Both the position numbers and the translations under genes were made by a program. Below the pieces are notes generated by a model. The model worked only from the letters and a program-made list of their open reading frames with translations. It ran no database searches and was not told the origin of the DNA. A DNA stretch of 11,273 nt from JBGTBQ01 sp041749275 (lineage in GTDB: Bacteria; Acidobacteriota; Blastocatellia; Pyrinomonadales; Pyrinomonadaceae), in the NCBI GenBank assembly GCA_041749275.1, contig JBGTBQ010000473.1:1-11273 (forward strand), written 5' to 3'. Below are positions 1 to 6,149 of this stretch, in pieces; positions within the stretch are counted from its first letter, which is position 1; every line of letters starts with the position of its first letter.

Positions 1-191
1 CGCGCGAGCTGCGCCGCGTTGGGCGGCGCCGCCAGATCGTCGAGCGCGACGGCCCGCCGCTCCGTGAGCATCGCGCCGATGCCGACTCCGACCAACAGGC
101 ACGCGGCGGCGAGCGCCCCGATCCACACGCGGAGTTGGCGCAGGATTGCGCGCTCGCTTTCAGTCGTCTGGCCCTTCGGGATTTGCAACAT
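1..191 (-). CDS. Membrane-anchored protein of unknown function, N-terminal fragment
   Basis: This is an open frame read leftwards from an ATG at 191-189 and cut by the window edge after 63 codons. The protein starts MLQIPKGQTTESERAILRQL, then has one hydrophobic helix at about residues 22-42 rich in Ala, Gly, Leu and Val, then a charged stretch ending ...LDDLAAPPNAAQLAR. The topology is a short cytoplasmic tail, one membrane anchor and a presumably periplasmic remainder that is not visible. A purine-rich stretch (GAAGGTGA) lies about 10 bases upstream as a weak ribosome site, and a promoter candidate lies further upstream at 316-344. I do not recognise a family from this fragment. The start and the helix are seen directly; localisation is inferred. 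Confidence 0.5.
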   Translation of the reverse strand, partial: MLQIPKGQTTESERAILRQLRVWIGALAAACLLVGVGIGAMLTERRAVALDDLAAPPNAAQLA

Positions 192-447
192 AGAGCTTTT
201 CACCTTCAACTTCAAAATAAGGAGCCGGAAAGTTTCAGCGCGCCGCGCTGGCGGACACGCCGCAAGTAAGGCTGCTGTGCACGGGTCTTCGGAAAAGACG
301 CACCGGCGAGGTTCGAGTATAACCAAACCCCGCGCACCCCGCAAAGGGCTTCAGGCCGCGCGCGCCGCCCTTTACGATAACTTTACAAATGAAGACGGGC
401 GGGCGCGGCCTCTCTCTATTTCGCCACGCCTTCTTTCCGCTCCTCTC
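192..447. other. Intergenic region with GC-rich dyad
   Basis: This spacer separates the 3' end of the alcohol dehydrogenase gene from the start of the next minus-strand gene. It holds the minus-strand promoter candidate (316-344) and an imperfect GC-rich dyad: an 8-base perfect arm at 354-361 (GGCCGCGC) matches 403-410, and the arms extend to about 13 pairs of 17 around an A/T-rich loop. The dyad could stop or slow transcription coming from the dehydrogenase gene, but no T-run follows it on either strand, so a factor-independent terminator is not demonstrated. No plausible protein was seen in this spacer. Confidence 0.4.
316..344 (-). promoter_or_regulatory. Sigma70-type promoter candidate for the 1-191 gene
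   Basis: Read on the minus strand, a -35 box TTGCGG (339-344) is followed after exactly 17 bases by a -10 box TATACT (316-321), five of six matches to consensus. Transcription would start near 309, leaving a leader of about 118 bases before the ATG at 191. The -35 box is only a moderate match. The call rests on the boxes and their spacing alone. Confidence 0.4.
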
Positions 448-1410
448 TCATGGCCTGAGCAGCACCTTCAACACGCCCGGCTCCGCCGCGCGCTCCAACG
501 CGCGCACGCCCTCGGTGAGATGAAACTCGTCGTGAATCAAACTCTCCACGTCAACGGCGTCACGCTTCAGCAGTTCGAGCGCCGGCGCGAAGCGTCCGCA
601 GCGCGAGCCGACGATGCTGATCTCGTCAACGACGATGGGCGCGGCGTTGAGTTCGGTCGCGCCATGAAAGGTTGATTTCAAAACCAGCACACCGCGCGGG
701 CGCAGCAGTTCGAGCGCCGCGTGGAAGCCGCCGGGCGACCCCGAAGCCTCGACCGCCACATCGAACGAGCGGCGAAAATCTGGCGGCAGTTCGCCGGACT
801 TGAAAGTCTCGACGCCGCGCCGCCGCGCGATCTCAAGCTTTGCGTCGTGCCTGCCGATGAGTGTCACCTCGGCCTTCGTCGTAGCCCTCAACGCCTGCGC
901 GCACAGCAGGCCCAGCTTGCCGTCGCCGACCACCGCGACGCGCATCCCGTCCTCGACGCGCACGCGCTCCGTGATGCCGCACGCGGCGGCCAGCGGTTCG
1001 GTGAAGACGGCGCGCTCGTCCGGTATCTCTTCGGGCGTCGGAAGCAGGTTCACCACGGGCAGTTGCAGGTATTCCGCGAACGCGCCATCGCGCCCGGCAA
1101 TGCCGAGCACCGTCCGCGCCGGGCAGTGGCGCGCATCACCTCGCCGGCACAACGCGCAACGACCGCACCCGGCGTTGATCTCCCCGACGACGCGCTTGCC
1201 GACGAGACTCGCATCACCCGGCGCTTCTTCGACCACGCCCACGAACTCGTGTCCCAGCGTCCCCTCGAACCCCGCGTATCCGCGCACGATCTCAAGGTCG
1301 GTGTTGCACACGCCCGCCAACAGCACGCGCACCACTGCCTCGCCCTCATGCACGGGGCGCTCCACATCCAAAAGACGCAGTTCGTTTCTTTCGTAACGGA
1401 GAGCAATCAT
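448..1410 (-). CDS. Zinc-dependent medium-chain alcohol dehydrogenase
   Basis: This is a 320-residue member of the medium-chain dehydrogenase/reductase superfamily, which oxidises an alcohol or polyol (or reduces the carbonyl) with NAD(P). The N-terminal GroES-like half has catalytic-zinc ligands in the usual places: Cys35 (AGVCNTD), His54-Glu55 (GHE) and Glu138 (TEPLA). The structural-zinc lobe is intact, with Cys82, Cys85, Cys88 and Cys96. The Rossmann half has the nucleotide-binding glycine motif GDGKLG at about 162-167, followed by a typical ASGSPGG segment. Length is slightly below the usual 340-350 residues, but no domain is missing. The ATG at 1410 has no strong ribosome site, although the N-terminus (MIALRYERNELRLLDVERP) is typical for the family. 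The gene lies 106 bases downstream of the membrane protein gene on the same strand. Substrate cannot be told from sequence; sorbitol, threonine or glucose dehydrogenase-like activities are all possible. Confidence 0.88.
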   Translation of the reverse strand: MIALRYERNELRLLDVERPVHEGEAVVRVLLAGVCNTDLEIVRGYAGFEGTLGHEFVGVVEEAPGDASLVGKRVVGEINAGCGRCALCRRGDARHCPARTVLGIAGRDGAFAEYLQLPVVNLLPTPEEIPDERAVFTEPLAAACGITERVRVEDGMRVAVVGDGKLGLLCAQALRATTKAEVTLIGRHDAKLEIARRRGVETFKSGELPPDFRRSFDVAVEASGSPGGFHAALELLRPRGVLVLKSTFHGATELNAAPIVVDEISIVGSRCGRFAPALELLKRDAVDVESLIHDEFHLTEGVRALERAAEPGVLKVLLRP

Positions 1411-1488
1411 AAAGAAGCTGTTTGCAGCTATATGCGGAACACATCAAGAAGTGGATTGCAGGTCAGAATCATCCGCGGTATGCAGGTC

Positions 1489-1514
1489 GTTAGCTAACAG
1501 CCAATCGCTAACAG
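1489..1514. repeat. Short palindrome plus direct repeat
   Basis: The gap between the dehydrogenase and the membrane protein gene has a perfect 10-base palindrome GTTAGCTAAC (1489-1498). The octamer GCTAACAG also occurs twice, at 1493-1500 and 1507-1514, 14 bases apart. It could be an operator, a decayed dispersed repeat or a weak transcription pause site. Nothing else marks the 1411-1516 gap apart from a small hairpin AGCTG-TTTG-CAGCT (1416-1429) just upstream of the dehydrogenase start. Confidence 0.3.
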
Positions 1515-1516
1515 TC

Positions 1517-2032
1517 CTAAAACCTCTTCGCCCGCAGGTAAGCGTTTTCGTAGGTCAGTTCGACCATCACCTCGCGCCCGGTGGCGTTGACGGGCAGACG
1601 CCAAGTGAGTTCCTGCTCGCCGGCGACTGAGGCGTGCACCCACCATCTGCCGGGCGGGATGGCAACGATGCCCTCGCCGCGCTCGTCGAGTTCGCCTTTG
1701 ATCGGTTGGCGGTTGCCCATCTGGCGCATGACAAAATCCTCGAAGCGCACGCCGGGACGCCGTTCCGACTCGTACTCGCTGCGCGCCGCCGACATGTTAA
1801 TCGGGTAGAGCTGCACGGGCACTTTGCCTTCGGCGATGGGGAACTTGATGGTCGGGCGGCGCAAGATGATCCGCACGTTAGTCGCGGCGGGCGGCGCGCC
1901 GTCGAGAGCGCTCCGCTCGTCGTGCGGCAGCCGCCGGTAGACGCTCCACACGGCGGCGGCGAGCGCGATGACGAGCGCCAAACGCATGATGGCCGCCAGA
2001 ATGCTGTGTGCGGGATTTTCTCTCTCGTCCAC
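1517..2032 (-). CDS. Single-pass membrane protein, unknown function
   Basis: This is a 171-residue protein with a GTG start (MDERENPAH...) and a possible alternative ATG at residue 16, just before the hydrophobic helix. The helix spans about residues 14-32 (LALVIALAAAVWSVY). After a Pro/Ala linker comes a domain of about 120 residues rich in beta-prone segments, with GIVAIPPGRWWVHASVAG and ending VELTYENAYLRAKRF. The pattern suggests an inner-membrane-anchored, periplasm-facing beta-sandwich-like domain, but I do not recognise the family. I keep the GTG start because it puts a short charged tail before the anchor; starting at residue 16 would leave almost no residues ahead of it. The gene sits between the glutaredoxin-like gene (136 bases upstream) and the dehydrogenase (106 bases downstream) on the same strand, so co-transcription is possible but not tight. 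Confidence 0.6.
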   Translation of the reverse strand: MDERENPAHSILAAIMRLALVIALAAAVWSVYRRLPHDERSALDGAPPAATNVRIILRRPTIKFPIAEGKVPVQLYPINMSAARSEYESERRPGVRFEDFVMRQMGNRQPIKGELDERGEGIVAIPPGRWWVHASVAGEQELTWRLPVNATGREVMVELTYENAYLRAKRF

Positions 2033-2168
2033 TTGGAAACGTGCCGGTTAAGAATCTATCAAGACGCGCCGGCCACGAAGACGAACGCGAAGGCCGTCTG
2101 CCGGGCGTTTCGTTTCACATCAACACTCACGACCGTATCGCGCGCGACGCCTCGTCCGTTGTTTCGAC

Positions 2169-2420
2169 TCAGGCCATGAGACCCTTCTCGCGCAGCGTCT
2201 GCGTCAACTCGTGGTCGCTCGGCACGGAGAGCACCTGCCCGGCCACGTCGAGCGTGGGCTTGCGCTCTTTGCCGTCGTTGTGCTCGCGCACCCACGCGGC
2301 GGCCTGCGCGTCCTGCTCGATGTCAACGTACTCGTAGACGACACCGAGCTTGTCCAGAAACTCGCGCGCGTGGCGCGTGTCCTCGCACCAATCGGCGCCG
2401 TAGACTTTGACCGTAAGCAC
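2169..2420 (-). CDS. Glutaredoxin-like thioredoxin-fold protein
   Basis: This is an 83-residue single-domain protein of the bacterial glutaredoxin/mycoredoxin-like type. The first strand (LTVKVYGADWC) leads to an active-site motif W-C12-E-D-T15. Only the first cysteine is kept; the position of the second is Thr, so a monothiol mechanism is likely. The cis-proline motif is present (KPTLDV), followed by the C-terminal helix (SDHELTQTLREKG). Proteins of this type handle thiol-disulfide exchange or reduce mixed disulfides in the cytoplasm. Translation starts at a GTG; a purine-rich GAGAGGGG lies about 10 bases upstream as the ribosome site. The gene diverges from purF across the heptamer-repeat spacer and has an extended -10 promoter candidate at 2462-2470. 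The fold assignment is secure; the physiological partner is unknown. Confidence 0.8.
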   Translation of the reverse strand: MLTVKVYGADWCEDTRHAREFLDKLGVVYEYVDIEQDAQAAAWVREHNDGKERKPTLDVAGQVLSVPSDHELTQTLREKGLMA

Positions 2421-2461
2421 GATTTTCCGGCCCCTCTCTTGAGTTGAAGATTTCGCGGAAC

Positions 2462-2470
2462 ATCATAGCA
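2462..2470 (-). promoter_or_regulatory. Extended -10 promoter candidate for the glutaredoxin-like gene
   Basis: On the minus strand the sequence reads TGCTATGAT, an extended -10 element (TGn plus TATGAT, five of six matches). It lies about 42 bases before the GTG start at 2420. The -35 region at the right spacing (CCTTTA on the minus strand) is poor, as expected for extended -10 promoters. No other good promoter is visible in this spacer for the leftward genes. Confidence 0.4.
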
Positions 2471-2482
2471 GAAAGGAGGTGA

Positions 2483-2661
2483 GATAAAGGATAAAGGATG
2501 AGGGATGAGGGATGAGAGATGAAAATCAGGATTCTTCATCCCTCATCCCTCATCCTTCATCCCTCATCCCTCATCCCTCATCCCTCATCCCTCATCCCTC
2601 ATCCCTCATCCCTCATCCCTCATCCCTCATCCCTCATCCCTCATCCCTCATCCTTCATCCC
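2483..2661. repeat. Heptamer tandem array TCATCCC with inverted flank
   Basis: Eighteen contiguous 7-base units run from 2536 to 2661. Sixteen are exactly TCATCCC, and units 3 and 17 are TCATCCT. To their left, after a 13-base spacer (2523-2535), lie inverted copies in the same 7-base phase: AGGATGA, GGGATGA, GGGATGA, GAGATGA (2495-2522), preceded by two degenerate GATAAAG units (2483-2496). The four inverted copies pair with the first four direct copies in 25 of 28 positions, so the edge can fold into a long hairpin. The array fills most of the spacer between the glutaredoxin-like gene and purF. Short heptamer repeats of this kind are known from cyanobacteria and other phyla, and copy number probably varies by slippage. 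A frame through it reads repeating SSLIPHP but is not a gene. Confidence 0.95.
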
Positions 2662-2682
2662 TTTCTTCATGGGTGTTACAAT
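2654..2682 (+). promoter_or_regulatory. purF: Extended -10 promoter candidate for purF
   Basis: TGTTACAAT at 2674-2682 is an extended -10 element (TG plus TACAAT). The -35 position at 17-base spacing (TTCATC, 2654-2659) falls in the last heptamer unit, so array length could influence it. Transcription would begin near 2689, about 50 bases before the purF ATG. The match is based on sequence only. No PurR-type operator was recognised. Confidence 0.4.
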
Positions 2683-2737
2683 GCGTCTTTAAAGTTTTTC
2701 TTCTCCCGGTAAACACTTTCGGACAAATCTGATTTCC

Positions 2738-4180
2738 ATGACTGTCAGCGTGGACGAGACAGAGCGAGACGGCTTCCGCGACGAGTGCGGCGTGTTCGGC
2801 ATCTATGGCAATGCGGAGGCGGCGCGCTTGACGTATCTGGGGCTATACCAGCTCCAGCACCGCGGGCAGGAGTCGTGCGGCATCGTCGCGTCGGACGGCG
2901 AGCAGCTCCGGTCGGAGCGCGCGATGGGTTTGGTCTCGGAGGTGTTCGACGAAGAGCGGCTCGACCGTCTGCCGGGCGCGGCGGCCATTGGGCATACGCG
3001 CTACTCGACGGCGGGCGAAGTCTCCATCCGCGAGGCGCAGCCCTTCCTCGTCGCCTGCCAGCACGGGCAGGTCGCCATCTGCCACAACGGGAATCTCCCG
3101 TTCGCCACCGAGGCGCGGAAAGACCTCGAACGCGCCGGCGCCATCTTCTCTTCAACCTCTGATACGGAAGTCATCCTCCACGGCATTGCGCGCTCGCGCG
3201 CCGCGACCGTGCCGGAAGCGATTGCGGAAGTGTTGCGCGAAACGGAAGGCGCCTTCTCGATGCTCTTCCTGACGCCCGACGCGCTCATCGCCGTGCGCGA
3301 CCCGCGCGGCTTTCGTCCGCTCGCGCTCGGTCGCTTGGGCGAGGCGTGGGTGGTCGCCTCCGAGACGTGCGCGTTCGATCTGATTGACGCCGTATATGTC
3401 CGCGACGTGGAGCCGGGCGAGATGGTCGTCATCACGCGCGAGGGTTTACAGTCTTCGTTCCCGCTCCCCGCGCGCCCACACTCGTTCTGCGTCTTCGAGC
3501 ACGTCTACTTCGCCCGCCCCGACTCGCTCGTCTACGGGCGCTCGGTCAACGAGTCGCGTCACAAGATGGGTCGCCGCCTCGCCATCGAGCAGCCGGCGGA
3601 GGCCGACCTCGTCGTGCCGGTTCCCGATTCGGGCGTCGCCGCGGCCATCGGCTACGCCGCCGAGAGCGGCATCTCTTTTCGCTTCGGACTCGTCCGCAAC
3701 CACTACATCGGGCGCACCTTCATCGAGCCGAAGCAGTCCATCCGCAGTTTCGGCGTGCGTCTGAAATTGAACCCCGTGCGCCATCTGATTCAGGGCCGCC
3801 GCGTCGTGTTGATTGACGATTCCATCGTGCGCGGGACGACCTCGAAGAAGATCGTGCGGATGGTGCGCGAGGCGGGCGCGCGCGCCGTCCACGTCCGCAT
3901 CAGTTGTCCGCCGACCATCAGTTCTTGTTACTACGGCGTGGACACGCCGAACAAATCCGACCTCATCGCCGCGCAGATGCCGGTTGAAGAGGTTCGACGC
4001 TTTATCGAGGCCGACACGCTCGGCTACCTCTCGCTCGCGGGGATGCTCGAAGCCTCGCGGATGCCCGAAGACTCATCGTGCGTCGCCTGTTGGACGGGTC
4101 GCTACCCGACGCGCATCACGCGCGAGGCCGAGACGATGTGGGAGCGCGAGCGCGAACCCGTGCCGTCCGGGGATGATTGA
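2738..4180 (+). CDS. purF: Amidophosphoribosyltransferase (glutamine PRPP amidotransferase)
   Basis: PurF catalyses the first committed step of purine synthesis, converting PRPP and glutamine to 5-phosphoribosylamine in the cytoplasm. The 480-residue protein has an N-terminal glutaminase domain with nucleophile Cys17 (ECGVFG), QHRGQES at 40-46, HTRYST at 86-91 and CHNGNL at 115-120. The phosphoribosyltransferase domain follows, with the PRPP loop VLIDDSIVRGTTS at 357-369. A 16-residue leader before Cys17 implies propeptide cleavage, as in the Bacillus enzyme. Four cysteines sit where the Bacillus type binds a [4Fe-4S] cluster: Cys251, Cys397, Cys448 and Cys451 (CVAC). The cluster-free E. coli type lacks these. 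The ATG at 2738 gives the expected short leader, but no clear ribosome site precedes it. A large hairpin repeat follows the stop. It is the first gene of the purine cluster, with purM and purN downstream. Confidence 0.97.
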   Translation: MTVSVDETERDGFRDECGVFGIYGNAEAARLTYLGLYQLQHRGQESCGIVASDGEQLRSERAMGLVSEVFDEERLDRLPGAAAIGHTRYSTAGEVSIREAQPFLVACQHGQVAICHNGNLPFATEARKDLERAGAIFSSTSDTEVILHGIARSRAATVPEAIAEVLRETEGAFSMLFLTPDALIAVRDPRGFRPLALGRLGEAWVVASETCAFDLIDAVYVRDVEPGEMVVITREGLQSSFPLPARPHSFCVFEHVYFARPDSLVYGRSVNESRHKMGRRLAIEQPAEADLVVPVPDSGVAAAIGYAAESGISFRFGLVRNHYIGRTFIEPKQSIRSFGVRLKLNPVRHLIQGRRVVLIDDSIVRGTTSKKIVRMVREAGARAVHVRISCPPTISSCYYGVDTPNKSDLIAAQMPVEEVRRFIEADTLGYLSLAGMLEASRMPEDSSCVACWTGRYPTRITREAETMWEREREPVPSGDD

Positions 4181-4216
4181 GGGTTGGTTCTCAAATTGAA
4201 GATATCGAACGCTAAA

Positions 4217-4308
4217 TTTCACCACCGAGACACAGAGGACACGGAGATAGCACAGAGGGTAGTCTTTCTCTGTGCATCCTCTGTGTCCTCTGTGTCTCGG
4301 TGGTGAAA
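4217..4308. repeat. Long imperfect inverted repeat (hairpin element) after purF
   Basis: Two 41-base arms (4217-4257 and 4268-4308) are complementary at 37 positions, with 26 perfect pairs at the base and a 10-base loop (4258-4267). The arms start TTTCACCACCGAGACACAGA. As RNA this would be an extremely stable hairpin beginning 37 bases after the purF stop, so it may block transcription, protect the purF message end, or be a mobile repeat. Repeats with this wording (CACCGAGACACAGAGG) are, from general knowledge, scattered in intergenic DNA of several soil phyla. No T-run follows on the plus strand, so it is not a classical terminator. Confidence 0.93.
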
Positions 4309-4343
4309 ACCAACACGGGCGACTCTCAATTACAGATGGTCAC

Positions 4344-4646
4344 ATGACCGCGACGTTGCTCAAAACTTCCAAACTCTCTCTGCTCGCGCTGCTCGCCGCC
4401 GCGACGCGCGATGATGCCATCTACATGAACGTCACGGCCAATTTCGTGAAGGACAAATCGGACGCGGTCATTTCGCAGGGGGCCGAGAAGATCGGCTTCA
4501 ACTTCGGCATGAAGTTCGAGGGCCTCAAAGTCGAGGAGAAGAAAGACTTCTTCCGCTATGGCGACGACAGCACCTTCTATGTGCTCGTCAAGAACGGCTT
4601 GCCCGTCGGCAACTTCTTCGTCACGCGCGATGGCGCGCGCGTCTAG
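4344..4646 (+). CDS. Putative secreted small protein, unknown; probably frameshifted at its end
   Basis: From the ATG at 4344 the frame encodes 100 residues. The N-terminus (MTATLLKTSKLSLLALLAAA) looks like a signal peptide: a Lys, then a short hydrophobic core, then small residues. The rest is soluble, with FEGLKVEEKKDFFRY, STFYVLVKNGLPVGNFFVT and no known motif. The frame ends at TAG 4644-4646 directly after a GCGCGCGCG run. The frame one base ahead continues with a sensible sequence (VAGVHFDDPQVWAEMVTPKL...) to a TAA at 4741-4743, so the true product may be about 130 residues. An upstream GTG at 4272 lies inside the hairpin repeat and was not chosen. The gene lies between purF and the ComEC-like gene. 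Function is unknown. Confidence 0.45.
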   Translation: MTATLLKTSKLSLLALLAAATRDDAIYMNVTANFVKDKSDAVISQGAEKIGFNFGMKFEGLKVEEKKDFFRYGDDSTFYVLVKNGLPVGNFFVTRDGARV

Positions 4647-4743
4647 CTCGATCATCGTCGCCGGCGTCCACTTCGATGACCCTCAAGTGTGGGCCGAGAT
4701 GGTGACGCCGAAGCTTGAAAAGTTTTCGTCCTACAAACCTTAA
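4647..4743 (+). pseudogene. Out-of-frame C-terminal remnant of the preceding small protein
   Basis: This stretch, read in the frame of codons beginning at 4558, gives SSIIVAGVHFDDPQVWAEMV and onward to KFSSYKP before TAA. It has no start or ribosome site of its own, and its composition fits a protein end better than chance translation. Loss of one GC dinucleotide in the run at about 4632-4641, or one extra base there, would join it to the gene at 4344. It may be a true mutation or an assembly error. That the two parts belong together is inferred. Confidence 0.4.
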
Positions 4744-4763
4744 GTTCGGAGGTGCGTCCCAAA

Positions 4764-5840
4764 GTGGCAGGTAACAGACGCGGGTGCGGTTGCGCGTTGG
4801 CGGCGCTCCTCGCCTTTCTCATCATCGTGGCGGCCATTGGCTGGTTCATCTTCAAGCCGCGGATCGAGGAGTGGTGGACGAAGCGTGTGCCGGAGCCTTC
4901 GGGCAAGGAGTTGCAAATCCACGTGCTCGACGTGGGGCAGGGCGATTCGATTCTCATCATCGCGCCGTCGGGCAAGGTCGCGCTCGTGGACGCGGGCGAG
5001 CCGGGCGACGGCAAACGCATTCTCGAAGCGATGAAGAAACATGGGGCCGACCACGTTGATCTGATGGTCGCCACGCACGCGCACGCCGACCACATCGGCG
5101 CGGCGGACGAAGTCATCAAGGCGACGAATGTCTCCAACGTTCTCTACAGCGGCGTGCCCAACACGACGAAGAACTATCAGGACTTTCTCAAAGCGATTGA
5201 TGAGAAGCGCTTGAATCTTATCAAGGCGCAGCCCGGTCAGACCTTCGACCTCGGCGACGGTGTGGTCTTGACCGTCCTCGCGCCCTCCGAGCCGCTGTTT
5301 ACAAAGAACGAACTGCGCTCCGGAGGGAACGAACCGAACGCGAACTCCGTGGTGACACGGCTCGATTACGGCGACTTCTCGATGCTCTTGACGGGCGACG
5401 CGGAGGAGCAGACCGAGGAGCGCATGATGAAGCAGGGCGCGAACATCGTGGCCGACGTGCTGAAAGTCGGGCACCACGGCTCGAAGTATGCGACGAGCGA
5501 AAACTTCATCAAGCGCGGCGGGTTCAAGAGCGCGCTCGTCTCCGCCGGATTAGACAACCGCTACGGCCATCCCTCGCAGGAGGTGCTCGACCGTCTGCGC
5601 GCCGCCGGCGTCAAACTCTACCGCACGGACTTTCAGGGCGAGATCACCGTCACCACGCGCGGCTCGGATGATTTCAAAATCACCACGTCGAAAGAGGCGA
5701 AGCCGGGCGAGGACGTGTGGGCGGGCCGCGCGGCAATCCGCGACGACTCATCCCGCCGCGGCTTCATAGACTTCGGCGACCTGCCGCCCGCGCCGACGCC
5801 GAAGCCGGAGAAACCCAAGAAAGCGACGAGCGTGAGATGA
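4764..5840 (+). CDS. ComEC/Rec2-like metallo-beta-lactamase-fold hydrolase, membrane-anchored
   Basis: This is a 358-residue protein with an N-terminal membrane helix (about residues 8-31, LAALLAFLIIVAAIGWFIF) and then a metallo-beta-lactamase domain of the ComEC C-terminal type. Visible motifs are DVGQGDS, the metal-binding HAHADH at 105-110, LLTGDAEE near 209, VGHHGS at 235-240 and the trailing YGHPSQEVLDRL. The tail is Pro/Lys-rich and probably disordered. Standalone proteins of this kind lack the competence-channel region of full ComEC and are thought to be extracytoplasmic nucleases or phosphodiesterases; the substrate is not known. I chose the GTG at 4764 because GGAGG (4748-4752) precedes it; a GTG at 4752 overlaps that site and would add four residues. 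Its stop overlaps the DUF3006 start as ATGA. This DUF3006 pairing is a recurrent one. Confidence 0.85.
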   Translation: MAGNRRGCGCALAALLAFLIIVAAIGWFIFKPRIEEWWTKRVPEPSGKELQIHVLDVGQGDSILIIAPSGKVALVDAGEPGDGKRILEAMKKHGADHVDLMVATHAHADHIGAADEVIKATNVSNVLYSGVPNTTKNYQDFLKAIDEKRLNLIKAQPGQTFDLGDGVVLTVLAPSEPLFTKNELRSGGNEPNANSVVTRLDYGDFSMLLTGDAEEQTEERMMKQGANIVADVLKVGHHGSKYATSENFIKRGGFKSALVSAGLDNRYGHPSQEVLDRLRAAGVKLYRTDFQGEITVTTRGSDDFKITTSKEAKPGEDVWAGRAAIRDDSSRRGFIDFGDLPPAPTPKPEKPKKATSVR

Positions 5841-6127
5841 CGATGGACGACGAAGAGAAGCGCGCACAAACGAAGCGCGCGCGCGGCGTGATTGACCGCA
5901 TCGAGGACGGCGGCACGGCGGTCGTCCTCATCGGCGATGATGAGAGCCACTCGATTGACCTGCCCGCCGCATTGCTTCCCGAAGGCGCGTCGGGCGGCGA
6001 TCACCTGACGATCACCATCAAGCTCGAAGCCGAGTCACGCGAACAAGCGGAAGCGAGCGTCAAGGCTTTGCAGGAGAAGCTAGAGAAACGTGGCGGAGCG
6101 GAGGAGCAGAAGAGTTTCAAGCTCTGA
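5837..6127 (+). CDS. DUF3006 domain protein
   Basis: This is a 96-residue protein matching DUF3006 in its core: RGVIDRIEDGGTAVVLIGDD at 16-35, then SIDLPAALLPEGASGGDHLTI at about 39-59. These small beta-rich proteins usually sit beside ComEC-like metallo-beta-lactamase proteins, as here. The C-terminal third is a charged helix (EQAEASVKALQEKLEKRGG). The ATG overlaps the stop of the upstream gene in an ATGA, implying translational coupling and matched production of the two proteins. A second ATG two codons later is an alternative start. The partnership is known from gene neighbourhoods. The biochemical role is not established, and binding or regulating the hydrolase is a guess. Confidence 0.75.
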   Translation: MTMDDEEKRAQTKRARGVIDRIEDGGTAVVLIGDDESHSIDLPAALLPEGASGGDHLTITIKLEAESREQAEASVKALQEKLEKRGGAEEQKSFKL

Positions 6128-6149
6128 AGCAGACCGGGTGGCGCAAATA

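Noticed and set aside
19..1497. Long plus-strand open frames opposite the dehydrogenase gene
   Set aside because: They are antisense shadows of a well-supported GC-rich gene, with Arg/Ser/His-rich composition and no motif.
2536..2661. Possible CRISPR array
   Set aside because: Units are 7 bases and contiguous, with no unique spacers and no cas genes nearby.
2512..2712. Open frame of 66 codons reading repeating SSLIPHP
   Set aside because: It is only the translation of the 7-base tandem array (three units give seven residues); no domain, and it disappears outside the array.
4272..4343. Upstream GTG start for the small secreted-type protein
   Set aside because: It lies inside the right arm of the inverted repeat and would place 24 unrelated residues before a signal-peptide-like start.
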